From Pyrocephalus nanus (lineage: Eukaryota; Chordata; Aves; Passeriformes; Tyrannidae), in NCBI GenBank assembly GCA_038380795.1, contig CM076270.1:24444001-24508000 (forward strand): 64,000 nucleotides of DNA, in the 5' to 3' direction. The notes below the pieces were generated by a model that searched no databases, was not told the DNA's origin, and saw only the letters and a list, made by a program, of their open reading frames with translations. Each line of letters begins with the position of its first letter. The first letter of the stretch is position 1. Of this stretch, positions 1-12,664 are shown one piece after another. Position numbers and translations under genes: made by a program.

Positions 1-6
1 TTGTGG

Positions 7-24
7 TTTTTTTTTTTTTTTTTT
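7..24 (+). repeat. Poly(T) run (T18)
   Basis: Uninterrupted T18 near the left edge; its true start may relate to sequence outside the window. Confidence 0.95.
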
Positions 25-3000
25 GCTCTGCTTAATATTAAAGACTGTTTGGCTGATGTGCATGTAACATTCACGTATGTGCTGAAATACATTTCCTCTG
101 TAAATAAGCTCCTGTTGAGGACCAATACCAAAAAATGGATTTTCTCTCTTGTAGCTAATCTTCTCTGCAAGGTTCAATCTGAGATATCTGATTTCTGGTG
201 GACCCAGTGTAAATAATTTTCATGTATTGTTGTATTACTTTTTGTTGCCAGTCTTAACAACACATCTTATATGACATGATATAGTAAAAGCCTTGTAGAA
301 CAATATTGGTATAGAGAAGATATTTTTTACTAAATTTAGAAATGCATTTAATAAAATGCATTCAGAAAATAATCTCAATTATTTCTAAATCTAATAGAAA
401 AACCATGTAGGAGAGAATTTAACATGATCTGTATCAGTTTGCCTCCCTGTTACAAAAGTATAAATAAGCATATTTTAACCAAACCAATATTAAAGTAATA
501 CACTGAAAAAAAATTATAAATATATTCACTCAAAATTTAATAGAAAATGATTAAATTTTCAAAGCAGACTTCTGTTCATCAACAAGCAGAAGTTACTTTT
601 CTAGCTGTAATGATCTAGATTATTATGGATTGCAACTTTAAATATGGTTTCCATTATGTGAAAAATTTGCTGTGCAGCCTTAAGAAAGAGAAAGTGTTTG
701 CCTGATGAGTGGCTTTGGCACTTCAGTTCCTCACTCAGGTGTGTGCTGAGCCCACAGCAAGATTTGCAAACTCAGTAGGAGGGAGGAGTCCTGTCTATTA
801 TTGGCCATTTGGGTCCTTATAGAATGGTGAATTCATGTGCCCAAAGGAGTCCAAGATTATTCTAGGGTTGGATATGTTGTGTACTGTTACATCTTGTGGG
901 GAAATTGAAATCTGGTCATCTAAACTTCACAAGGCTTTGAGGTTTTGTGCTGAGTTTTTCTGTGGATTTTGTTGTTGTTGTTATTTGTTTTGTTTTTCTT
1001 GTCATTGGTTCATGTGGGTTTAGTCATGACATTAGGAGGCAGGGATTGGATGAATATTAGTACAGTCCCTTGGGTCTCTCTGTGGATCAGAGGCAACATA
1101 GCATTGCAAATAAAAGGCAGGCTCCCTACAAACAAGATAAGGAGAAAAAAAATGGAGTCTATTGAGGTTGGATTAATTATATGTTGTGGATTGGAAGTGA
1201 TGGAGTTTGCACAGCTGTGTAAGAAGATAGATGTTAGGCTGAAATTATAATAGAATGATTGAAAAAATTTGACAGCTACTATCTGTTTGATAGAGCAGCA
1301 TGTCCATGGTTGTCATTATTTGGTCTGCAAAAAAAAAAAAAATGTCTAAGATTTGGCTTAATAGAGCTTGGTTTCTATTATGGTTTGTGCTATGCTTATA
1401 GTTCTCCTTTTCAGGGCTGCAGCAGTTCCCATACTTTGGGGAATATATATTCAGTTTGCTGAATATTACCCAGCTTAAACTTCTGTAAATGTGCATTTAA
1501 TCACTTGCATTCTTATTTCTGTTTCATGTACCATAACTCTGTTTATTGTGCTGCCTGGTACAATTTGCTGCTTCTCATGGAACAAGTTATCATTAAAGAG
1601 TGGGCTGAGCATCCTATAAACTGAGTTTTGAGAAAGACATATTTTTCTTTTAATTTTCAAGTCTGTTTTGGACAGGAGTTTATGGATAAAATAGTAGATG
1701 AAGTGAACATGGATGACTTTGCCAGATCCATTCCCTGTTGTCATAATAAGCTACAGATTATTTAAAAAATCCTTGAATGCATTGAATTCAAACAGATGAA
1801 CACATACTAAAACTGAATCAAACATTTATGTTATTAGAATTAAAAGGAGATAAGAATAATCTTCCTTGGAAAAAAATAATTGATACTGATGGAAGTTATC
1901 TACATATTTTAGGAGCTGCTCTGTTAGCCGATGTCATCTTTCATTTCAGTTTCAGAGTCTGTGAATGACAGTGTGAAAAATGCTGTATGTATAGACTGGA
2001 ACTTGATCTATATTGAAGTAAAGTCTCTAGTTAAACTACCACATTAATTATTCTGCTAATATTCCACATGCAGTTCCACTGAAGTGTCCTAAAGTCTGCA
2101 GATTTACTGAGGTACAGCAGAGCATAAATTTTATCTTGATCAATTTTTTCATAAAAATAGGCTCTTTCCATATCCACAGAGTCTGCATGAGTTTTATTAA
2201 TCCTAAACCAACAGTGAATAAGAGTAAATTATTTTATTTGGTTGGTTTTTGGTTTTTTTGATTGCTAAGTTTATGTATTATTGTATTTATTATTGTTATA
2301 TTTACCTTCAGGGAAATGCAGTGTATCCAGGTCACCGTGTTGGGTTCGTGCAGTGGTTCCCAGACTTGCAGTTTCTAAATTTGTAACTGTTAGCTTTGTA
2401 GGGAAAATTTCCAGAATATTAGCACAGGGAAAGGGGGTGAAAGGCTGCTGTGTCAACACATCCAGTTCCAGACAGGGGACAGGCTGCTCCTCCTGGGATG
2501 CTGAGGTGGGAACTTCCCCATTATTTGAGACTGGAAAACCTCGGTGCTGAAGAGCAGCTCCAGCCAGAGCGTGCAGCTCTTCTTCTGCCACTGAACACAC
2601 ACTGCTTCCAGAGTTCAGAGCAAAGTCAGAAACACAGAGTAGATCTTGATAAGCCCAAGGTCTCCTTTGCTATAGGAAGGAGGAATTGATTTACCTATTC
2701 GACATCCTTATGGCAACCATCCTTGAGATGCAGGCAGACTTGGCTGGGCAGTGCTTGTGAGACAAGCACCATTCTCAATAACACAAAATTATTTGCTCTT
2801 TCAAATTATAGTTTCCCCTGTGTGTTTTTCCCAAGATGAAACACAGAACCTACTTGTAAGCTGGTGGTTAAGTGAAGGTTATAGTCACTTCAGAGAAATG
2901 ATAAGGTGTTAATATCTTACAGATTTAATTATCATAAAAAGCAGTGCTGTTTTGCAATGGAAGAAGATAGATACAGGACTGTTACTGAAATAATTCCTTC

Positions 3001-3972
3001 AGGCAGTAAAAATCATTTTGGTTGAGCCATAATGATTCTTGTCAGTCACTATTTGAAAGAAAGATGAGCATTGACACCTGATATCTACTTTCACACCTGC
3101 CTCCCTGTGGAAGTAATTCACTAATTAATATAAACTCGGCTATTTGCAGTTAGGATGCTTCTTCCTTTTGAAATCAGTGAAGTTACATTTATATTGTAAG
3201 TGTGAATGAGGTGATAAGATCCGCTTTTCTTTATTCTTTTTTTTCTTTGATTTACACCAGCTCCACTGAAATTGAGACCACCAGACTTAATTTACTCAGG
3301 CACTGAGTAACAGCCCAAACTTCAGTAGGATTTGGAATCACCAATGTATGAATCCTGAATTGGTGTCTGGGAGCCTGGGTGTGATGACTATCACAGCTTT
3401 CTGAGTAGGAAGAATTTACACCCAGCCCATCTTCTCTACTGAGAATGTTTTCATCCTGTGTGCATCTCTGCAGCACAAAATCACAAAATCAGCTTCCTGT
3501 TACCAGCAGTTTCCCCCAGTATTATGGATGACTGTGATTGGGCTCCCAAGATATGGAAAAATGCAGACCATCATGAGCAAAGGTTCAGAACCTGCATTTG
3601 TGTAGGTGAAGTGAAGCTTTTTCAGCCAGGAGTCAGTGCTCTTCCTGGAATTAAAAAGGTAATGTTCAAAGAGGTTTAACTGTGCCAGCTTCAGATGCTC
3701 TGTGGTATGAATTAAATCAATAAAGTGGTTATTAAATCACTTCAATAAAGAGGGTAAGTCTGATTAAAGCTTCAGTCACTTTGGGTCACACCAGAACAGA
3801 TTATATTCAGTTTCCAATAAATAAAAACTGGATCTAAAATGTTCAGCAATTACTGGGCCTTTGGAGTAAAAGCTCTAGCTCTAGATGAATAAATAAGAGA
3901 AATATGATTTTATATGACTATTATGGAGTAAAATTCTGAGTGCTGCTGAATGAGTATTAAATTCAAGGACAC
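25..3972. other. Noncoding, no gene recognised
   Basis: AT-rich unique sequence with an A14 run at 1329-1342. A slightly GC-richer patch at 2320-2600 gives short open frames on both strands with no recognisable product. Confidence 0.6.
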
Positions 3973-4004
3973 TTTTTTTTTTTTTTTTTTTTTTTTGTTT
4001 TTTT
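3973..4004 (+). repeat. Poly(T) run (T24-G-T7)
   Basis: A T24 run, one G and T7, followed by GTAG and TTTTCAG, so it resembles a splice acceptor by composition. No exon-like open segment follows convincingly. Confidence 0.95.
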
Positions 4005-5137
4005 GTAGTTTTCAGGAGAAATGTTTTGGAAAAAAAAAGGAAGGGAGAAAATATCTTCCTGAGAGAAGTCCTGAATTAGAAGCAAAAATAGGCACACACA
4101 ACAAACTGAAGATGGAAGCCAGGTTCTTGCACACTACACAATTAAATTGACTAAATTCTTGCAATAAATTACCCTGGGTTTTACAATTCTCCTGGGATCT
4201 AACCTGCAGATAATGCAGCTGTTGGCAGTAGATAACATTGGAAGGTTAGGAGCAATTTAAACATGCAGATATTAAGCAAATAAAAAACCACCACTGTTTT
4301 ACCTACTTTTGTTTTACAGCTGATTAATTATTTCACAGCTTTATTTAGTTTTTAGATTCAGTGTGATTAGAATTTAAAGAGGAAGAATATTGAGCAATCT
4401 CTCTAGGAAAACCTGTCATTTTTGGGCCAAGTGACAGCAAGGGTTTTTGGGCTCATGTTAAGTCTGGGAATTAGCAGGGATTTACAACAGATGCAAAGGC
4501 TGAAAGTTTGATCACTAGGGAAATATTTAATTGACATTTGTATGATTATATTTCTGCTAAATCAAAGTTACTATTTCGAGCTGTCTGCAAACTTGGAATG
4601 ACGTTGACGCATTTTGTTGCATTTTTTTTTCCCTTTGGAAACGTATTTTTAGCAATTAATAAGCTTTTGAAATCTCATTTCTCTCAACCCTAAACACTGT
4701 GGCAGAAACTGTGCTGCTTCAGTGAGCATGAATATGGTCATTTGGGGAAAGCAGGCTTACAACTCGTGTTTCCTAAGTGACAAGGAGAAGGAGTTTTCAA
4801 AACAAAACTTTGCAAAGCTTCCATCAGCGCCCATGTTTCTTCATGTGTGATTTTCCTGCTCTGCCAAAGAGCCCAACTGTCTTTTCTGAGGCTCTTGCCT
4901 TGGAAGAACCCAAATCAATCTGAATGCTCAGAGTGGCCAAATGCTTCTCCAAACTCGGATGGTGATTCTGACAGCAACAGGGATAGCCTCTGTTTTGACA
5001 GCTGATAAATGGACCCAAATCAGGAGAGGTCTTTGAGATGCACTCTGCCTGACAGTGACTGAGCTGGCCTGGGTTAGTGGGTTGTAGCTGGTGTGGAATG
5101 ATATGCTCTAGTTCACATATGGGCTTGGCAGGTTATA

Positions 5138-5138
5138 A

Positions 5139-5169
<31 letters not shown>
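5138..5169 (+). repeat. (AT)n(GT)n microsatellite
   Basis: Compound dinucleotide repeat: about seven AT units passing directly into about eight GT units. Likely length-polymorphic. Confidence 0.95.
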
Positions 5170-6945
5170 GAAAGTTGCTAGCTATTAAGAATCTTTGGAT
5201 TCTCTGTGAACACAGAAATATAGAGGGTTTTAAAGGGAATTTTCTTTATATATTGGGCCTGTGTGAAGAGAGATGGCTGAGCCTGGTGATTGTGCACGGG
5301 CTGTGCAGTATCCAGTGCCTGGATCCCAGTCTCAAGTTTCATCCCAGCCTCAGTTTGTTGTCTCTAATATGTTCAGACTGCAAAGAAAGTAAGTTCTTCC
5401 CAGAGCTCCAGCTGAGAAAAATGCTTGCAGTGAGCCACTCTCTCTTTCTTCTGCTCTGAGGTTTTTGGAACCATAGTTTTTGTGAGCTTCAGACTGTGCT
5501 CTCTAAAAGCATATGAATTTCAGCTGAAGTTTCTCAGCACACTTCCTAAATGTGGCCTCTTTGCCTGCAAAGCCCCATTTATCCCCTGGTGCTCTCTGAC
5601 TACAGTTCTGTGGCTGGGTGGGCTGCAGCTCCTGAGCTTTCAAATAGCACTGGGTAACTATCTGGAGACATTGCTTGATATAGTCTACAAACCTTCTAAA
5701 ACATCTTGTAGGGAGGTGGAACCAGGAGGTGGACCAATATTTCGGGGAGGCCATCTGGGATATGGAGGCAGCCCACAATAGCAAATCGTGTACATTTTGA
5801 TTGCAAGTAAAAAATACAGAAATACAAACAGCCCAACACCCTGTGCAGCCAGGAACACTGATGCAAAAGGTTCTGCTTGTGAGCTCAACTCAAAGCACTG
5901 GATAACTGAGTGCTATAAATTTTAGCCATTAATGAGTTGATAATAAAAACCTTGAACTTCCTTAGAGTTTTCTTAGGTTTAATTTTTGTCATGTTTATAC
6001 AACTTGGATCAGTATAACTTCCCTGTTTCAGAAAGTGGGTAAAGGCTTCCAATGTCCAATATGCCATAATCTCATACATCAGATCTGATTTTATTTTCTA
6101 TCATCTGCCTCAGTTTCATACTATTTCCATTGCCATGATGCCTGTGGGTGTCATTGTAAATACACACGTGCAGCAAGGTATCTGATCTCCTGGCTGATTT
6201 TAGCTATTGGCTTCACACGTTTGACTGCCTTGTTCCATTTGAGCAAGGTGGGTTTTGTCCTGTGTGTGTAGGAAATGAACAGTGGACACTCCCCTGTGGC
6301 CTTTCACTCCCATTATCTGTGCTCAGAATTGCAGTGTCTGAAATTAAACTGACCTCCATCGTCAGTGGTGCTGCAGCTTTATGGTGTGGAAAGGAATTAA
6401 AGGGGATTGAACACGAAACAAGAAGTGGTCGGTGAAATGAAATATTTTCAGTGCATGTGGCCTGTTTAGATGTGCCACACACTACCCTTTGTTTTCAGAG
6501 TATTTCTGTGTGTCCATGGCTATTAAATGGAACAAACAAGGCAAACAAAGCAAAATAAAACAGAGGTAAAACCGAGCCACTGGTAATGTAACAAAGGAGT
6601 GAATGATCACTGACTTGGCATGTGAGTTTTGCAGTGTGAGGATTGACAGTTGTGTGTCCTGACACAGTTTGTGAGAGCTGCTGCTGGAGCAGGAGATGCA
6701 CAGGGAGCTGGGACATGGACTGAAGGCAGGGCTGGACCAAGCAGGGGTCTGGGGAGCAGAGGAGTCCCTGTGCTCTCCTGGGGGTTTGTGCTGATGCTTT
6801 GTGTGTAAAGGAGAGTTTTAGGCTGGACACTGAGCTGTACTCACTGCTGAGGAATTCTCTCTGCTGTGAGGAATCAGCAACACCCATAATGTCTGTCACT
6901 TAGTGAAGAAATCAAGCAGACCATATTCTACCACGACTTGAGGTT

Positions 6946-6989
6946 TCTTCAGTACAGTGTTTTATTCTCTTCAGTACAGTGTATTCTCA
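6946..6989 (+). repeat. 22-bp tandem duplication
   Basis: Two adjacent copies of TCTTCAGTACAGTGTNTT-type sequence with 22-bp periodicity; differences are confined to the unit's 3' end. Confidence 0.85.
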
Positions 6990-8041
6990 GCTCTGAGCAA
7001 AGCTCATTTTTATTCATGGGTTACTGGATCATGAAGCAAGAAGTATTTTTTTTTGTGTTTTATTTAGTAGAGTTATTTTTTTGTCCTTGGAGTCATATCT
7101 AAGAATATTGACATGGAATGTGAGACATGTGAAAGACACAGTGTTAAAAATAATTTTGACTGCTTGAAGAACTTAAATTATTATAAATAGCTGGCAGGCA
7201 AAATTTAATTTGGGGTATGAATGTATATAATTAAAATACAGTACTAGTGGGAATTGACCCCTTCATATGTTATTACTTGTGTAGAGTTTAGTAAATTAGC
7301 AGGTAAAAATGTTCTGCTACCCCTTTCCCCGTGAAATGGAAATCTGACCTACTTTTATATCTATATATAAAAAAAAATAATTCATTATCTCCTAAAAAAG
7401 TCTAGGTTATGAAAGTAAATGAAAAATAGCTTGGATCCAAGGAAGATTTAAGATTTTGTAATTTCTTATAAATACTGAAATCTATACTAGTACTTGCAAA
7501 GGAAAAGAACTACCCATTTGAACAGAAATGCCTTTTACCTGTGTTTAAAATGAGGAAATATTAGAATATGATGTACTGAAAAAAGGTCTAAAGAGGAAAG
7601 GTGGTAAATTCCTTTTTAATCAATTGTCAAACAAAGGAAAAAATGTGCATTATTCATTCAGCAGTTTAAATACACTTTGAATGGAAAAAATTAACATTGC
7701 AAAACCAAAAAACTTGCAGCAATATTTCTGGCAAAATATGATGCTGCATTCAAAATTTAAGGGACATAGTTTAGTTGCAGGGGGAAAAGCAAGTTCATTA
7801 AGAAGGGCCATCTCGCCACAGATGACATTAATTAGCTCTGACATAGTTTTCAGAAGAGCAGGAAGAGGGAGTAGCTCACAAAATCAGAGCACACAGTGGA
7901 CTTCATTATCTCCCTCCTGCTTTTTGGTGTTGTCAGCTCCTCAGAGCTGAGCAGCCCCTGTGCCCTCCCAGACCCCGTTACCTGACAATTGTCTCTGAGT
8001 GTCAGGGATTCCAGCACAGGGACTGAAAGGAGAGAATCTCA

Positions 8042-8611
8042 TTGATCATCTTAATGCCTGAGCCATGGCAGGGGTGCATGAGGTGTTTTTTAAGGGTAGG
8101 GGACACATTTCAGAGAAGGGCAAGGCAGCCACAACCTCTGCCTTCGCTGAACGAGCCACTTACGTGCATAGCAGTAAATTCTCACTTTTATGTGAAAGTG
8201 CAAATTTCTCGCCCTTCCACTGCAACACCTTTCTGTGCCATTGTGAACATTACAACAGGCCTTGGTATTCCTGCATCCACGGGCTCTGCAACTCCAAAAC
8301 TGTGCCACTGTCAGGGCAACACAGAAGCTGAGTGTAAGAAGCACTGGTGTACTTACTGTCTTCTGATCACTGGCACGGCTGCTGTGGTGCTGAGAATCCT
8401 CTGCCACGTGGCTGACTCCAAGACATTTTTTACAATTAAGTTTTCATTTTTTATTGTTTATTTTAGAATTTGGCATCTCCCCCTCTCAGATCTATCTCTG
8501 AATTCTTATCATTTCTCTTTCAGGAAATGCTCTTTCTGTTCTTCACTTCCTTCAGTAAATGCACTGGCAGATGTCCCAACATCATCTTCTTTAAATGCAC
8601 TACATTTCTGA
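8042..8611 (+). other. 189-codon open frame, unrecognised
   Basis: An open frame of 189 codons overlaps an 88-codon frame on the same strand and a 105-codon frame on the other. CpGs are somewhat more frequent at 8140-8410 than around. The peptide is cysteine-rich in its middle (for example CKKHWCTYC) but shows no domain I know, and its second half becomes hydrophobic and low in information. Probably noncoding or a decayed insertion. Confidence 0.12.
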
Positions 8612-9390
8612 ATATTATTTTATTAGAAGGAAAGCAAACTAGAGGTCCTATCCTATCCAAAAATATACTTAATGTTTTGTTAGCCCAATTGAATTTTATA
8701 ATAATTACAACACTGTATTTGAATAGCCACTAACAACAGAATACACCTGCACAAAATCTTCAGGTTTGTCAAAATCTGACAAACAAATCTGACAATCCTT
8801 TTATGTGTTTCTCCTTTTATGGTTTCAGGAGTTATTTCTAGGTGAGAACAGTGGAATGAGATTCTGAGTATCTGAATGCTGTTCCAAACACTGCCACTGG
8901 CAAATAAGTTGCCTTGGATAAACCATTTTAGGCGTCAGATAAATGCAAAGCTTTTCAGCAGCATCAAGAAAAACCTTGCAGAGCTTTTAAAAGTCTCAGC
9001 TGAGACTAAATGACACTGGAAAAACCGAGTATAAAAATAAAGCAGCACATGTAAAACAAGATGACATCTGGGTGTTTTTTTAGTATTTTATTTTATGAAA
9101 GCAACAGGGCTTTATCTCTTTTTGATAAAGTACTTGAATAAGTTATTAGGGGAAGGAGAATTTCACATTAGCTTTACATTATTACTATTTTCTGAAAAAC
9201 AAAAAGACTCACGGTGCATCTGAGGGAAGGACAGATAGGTCATGAAATAAATCATCCAGACTTTGGAGTTCTGAGATTTCACCTATCTTTGGAGAGGTGT
9301 GCTCTGCCTCAGTCTTTGGGAAGTTAATGCAACCCAGTGTTCATATCTGGCAGGGAAAAGGTGAGTCTGAACTGTGTTGTTCATAACCAG
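8612..9390. other. Noncoding, no gene recognised
   Basis: Unique AT-rich DNA. Holds the 13-bp tandem pair and, at 9361, a good donor-like AAG|GTGAGT with no convincing exon. Confidence 0.55.
8772..8797 (+). repeat. 13-bp tandem duplication
   Basis: AAATCTGACAAAC is immediately followed by AAATCTGACAATC, differing at one position. Confidence 0.8.
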
Positions 9391-9465
9391 CCTCCTGAAG
9401 ATGATGAATCTTTGCATCTTAAGCTTCATTTGTCTCTGTCCCACCTGCAAAAGCTGATCATGAGG
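9391..9465 (+). ncRNA. C/D-box snoRNA-like element (candidate)
   Basis: The 75-base segment has the order expected of a box C/D RNA: a 5' arm CCTCCTGA, two bases, a C box ATGATGA (9401-9407), a spacer, a D box CTGA (9454-9457) and a 3' arm TCATGAGG. The arms pair at 7 of 8 positions. Length and spacing are typical. No clear internal C'/D' boxes are visible, and the presumptive guide just upstream of box D (CCCACCTGCAAAAG) matches no rRNA or snRNA site I can recall. A good plus-strand donor (AAG|GTGAGT at 9361) lies 30 bases upstream, which would suit an intronic snoRNA. Chance remains likely. Confidence 0.18.
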
Positions 9466-10119
9466 TTGTTCCAGCCTGAATAGGAATTTTTAGGAGTTGG
9501 TAACAATAAAGTGTTTTAATATTTGAAAAGTGGAATTGCAAAGTATTTTAGATTTTTTTTCTCCATATAGCAAAGTTGTCATGCACTGGTTATTCCACTG
9601 AAGAGTGTTTGCTTTTACTGTTGTTTTATTCTGTTGTTCCACCCGTGGTTTCTTATAATTGCTTACATCTCCCCCAGAACCACAGCCGTGTAGAAGCCTG
9701 GCTGCAAACAGGTCTGGTTCAGTAAGAACTGGCATGGCAGTTTTCTTGCTGTCTGGAGTCCTTTTTTGTTGTCATCTTGGGGAACGTCTTCCTTGCCATA
9801 TAACAAGAGCAGCTTATTAGTAGTTAATAATTAATCTCACACCCTGGTGAATTACATTTAAATCTATTCATTTTCATTGGAATTTTGTATGATTTGTTAC
9901 ATCCCAGTGGTCTGGACTAAAATGGTTTTTCTAAAATTACTTCTCTAAATTATACTATCTATTATACTAGCTAAAGAAAAGAAAGCTATTAAAGAAGATG
10001 TTTGATTCAGACCTATATGCTTATAATTATGAAAGAAATACTTGCCCACAGAATAACAATTACAAAGTTTTCTAGGTGATGTTTTAAAAAAAAAATTCTT
10101 ACAGTAAAAAGAAATACTT

Positions 10120-10365
10120 GCATTTGTCTAATGGTATTTAAAATTGGCTAATACATTAGAGACTGTTTAAGTAGGTAGATGCAATTTAATGTCAAACTTT
10201 TGACTAGAGTATTTAAATTTAAATATAATCCATGAAGCGATAAATACATCACTAATTAGCATTAATGTAACATGATTACAAAATAAACATTTGATTAGTA
10301 CATTTAAATTTCACTGTAATAAAGTGCTGAACTAATTAGTAAATAAAGTCCCGTTAATGCCAACC
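10120..10365. promoter_or_regulatory. AT-rich homeodomain-motif cluster
   Basis: An AT-rich but not low-complexity block with repeated TAATTAG / ATTAGCATTAATG / CTAATTAG cores and several ATTTAAAT palindromes (around 10210-10355). Dense homeodomain-type sites in unique, non-repetitive sequence are typical of conserved developmental enhancers in gene deserts. This is inference: conservation cannot be measured here. Confidence 0.25.
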
Positions 10366-12631
10366 TGTAGATGAGACATTTCTGTGTTGCACATAGGGAA
10401 GGTGTTTATAGTTAAAGCACAAACAAACCCCTATCCTTAGCAGTGGATTTGGAGGCTGAATAGCTTGGTAAACAAACAAAACCTTTGCAAATCACTTCCC
10501 AGCCCTCACTTGCACTTTCTTTTGATGCAAGTTTAGTAACAGCTTCAGAAGGCACAGTGCTCTGTGAGTGCTGTTGGAGTTGAAATGTCATATGGGGGCT
10601 GTTCAAATACTGATTATCCAATGACAGGAAAATGAAAAATTTGTGCCAGAGAAAGCCTGAGTACAACTGCAAACGTTTAAAAATCCTCTCTCTGGGTACT
10701 GAGTTAAAAAAAAAAGAGACAGTGTTAATGAACCCAGTGTCTTCACCTTAACACACAAGTCACCAAAGGAAACAAATAAAAAGTCTGTAATAAACATTTC
10801 GGTTTTTGTCCCAAATGCAGTTTTTGTCCAAAATTCAGGCTTTAGGTCATAGATTCGTAGAGTGGCAGTTGTCTTTGGAAGTTCTCAGGACAACACAGAG
10901 ATGTTTTCTTTGAAGAACCTGAACTAATCTTGCCTTGCAGTTGCTGCTGTTGCTGATAGGAGTAGTTGCTGTAAAAAGTTAATCACAATTATACTCCTGT
11001 ACAGAGCACAGAATTACCGCAGCTTTTGAACCCCCTTTGTTCTGAAGCATAAACTCTGTAGGGGGAGACACCAGGACTGAGCAGACAAAGCCATGTTGCA
11101 TTTCTTCAGCCCTACCCTGACTGCCTGCTCAAAACGTTTTTGGGAACAGCTCATGTATCTTTCAAAACATAAAAAGCTTTCTTGGAAAGCTCTCTTCCCC
11201 ATTGTAAAGCTTGCTTTATTTCTTTTGGCATAAAAGACATTCAGAAACTGTAAAAGAAGTCTTTCTATTGTCATTATTTTCTCAGTAGCTCCTAGCACAG
11301 AATGCCTTTCAATTCCCTGTTACAAGGCAAACTTGTTTAAACCTTTTATTTTTGCAGTAAGATTTTAATCAGTTAACTATAGCAGCTAATTTAATAGGAG
11401 AGAGCAATTCTTCCAAACAGTTTATCTGGGTTTCCAGTGTCATTTGCAGTATAAAGTGTAGCTATAAATAAATTAAAGCTCTCTTCAATGGAAAGTCAGT
11501 CCCAAGGGATATCATCTTTGCTGCTATGAAGTGTGATCCGTTCTATAGTGACTTAAAAGCTGTAGCAGGGAATATATAATTAGCTGATATCAAGGATAGT
11601 TACAGCAGGATTGTTTTTCAGTCTAGGATCTTCTGGGATAGCTGCACTTATTTACATTGCACAAGAGTATAACTTGTGGATGTAAGGTTTTACATGTTAG
11701 TTTTAATAGGCTTTGTAATAACAGCAAAGATTCCTACAAGTTTGAAAATGAAGGCTCTCATTTGAAGAAAAACAGTGATTTGAGTGCTGGATAGTAATTT
11801 TCATTTATTCAGAGCTGAGAGTACTTCAAATGGATGTTAAGCTGAGCTTACAGCCTGGGACTGATGCAATCCAGTGTCCAGCTGTTTGCTCCTCAACAGG
11901 AGCTTCATTCCCTCTGTAAATACTCTTCTGTAAGTACATTTTTCCCACGTGTTCTTCAGACCAATGCTGAGCATCCCATGAGTGAATCCCACTGTACTTC
12001 CACTCCCACTTTCAGTAAAATAATTCAAGTGTTTCCCCTCCCTTATCTGAAATTCCCCCGAGATTTGGAAACATCAACAAATATTTATTCAGTGGCAATA
12101 TTAATTAAATGGACTGAGTGGAAATCATATACCTATTTCAGTAGCATGTTACTGTTGCTTGTGTCCTATCTACTCTTGGTTGGATTTCTTTCATGGAGCA
12201 AGAGGCAATACTTAATTCACATACTAACTGCTGAGTTAATGTCTTGGGTTGCTTTTCCTTTATCAGCTTCTGAACACACTTGCTGAAAGGTCAAGTCCAG
12301 TAGACGTGACAAATTACATTAAAGACAAAACTGGACAGTCAGTTGGGCCCTTTGTGAGGGAGCATTTCTTTGCTTTATGAATCTGCTCTGCTTCTGGGTG
12401 AAAATAATCTTGGTTCTGCATGCTGGAAGATGATTCCTTCTGTTCTTGCCAGTATTTTTATGTTCTTCTGAACATCATCTCTGGGTAAAGAAATAAGAAT
12501 CAATGGTTAAATTTAGAGAAAGTATTTCCATTATCTGTAGTTTGGTCATTGAAGCTTATCCGTGCTTTTCTGAGCATTTACAAAATTAATGCCTCTCTTC
12601 AACATGCAATATTGAAATCTTGTAATAGTAT

Positions 12632-12664
12632 TTCAGACATCAAGATCCTTCAGACATCGAATCC
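12632..12664 (+). repeat. About 17-bp tandem duplication
   Basis: TTCAGACATCAAGATCC is followed by TTCAGACATCGAATCC, a near-perfect tandem pair. Confidence 0.75.

Larger units (their letters stand above)
4005..8040. other. Noncoding, no gene recognised
   Basis: Apart from the AT/GT microsatellite and the 22-bp duplication I see no gene. A glycine-rich short frame near 5715-5778 is probably chance. 7660-7870 contains complex sequence with an ATTAATTAGCTC motif that could be a conserved element. Confidence 0.55.

Noticed and set aside
5715..5778. Glycine-rich RGG-like short peptide
   Set aside because: About 20 residues at the end of an unrecognised frame; no RNA-binding domain or retrocopy around it.
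10846..10895. Possible CR1 tail (TCATAGATTCGTAGAGTGG)
   Set aside because: Start resembles an antisense CR1 3' end but similarity fades within 40 bases; too weak to call.
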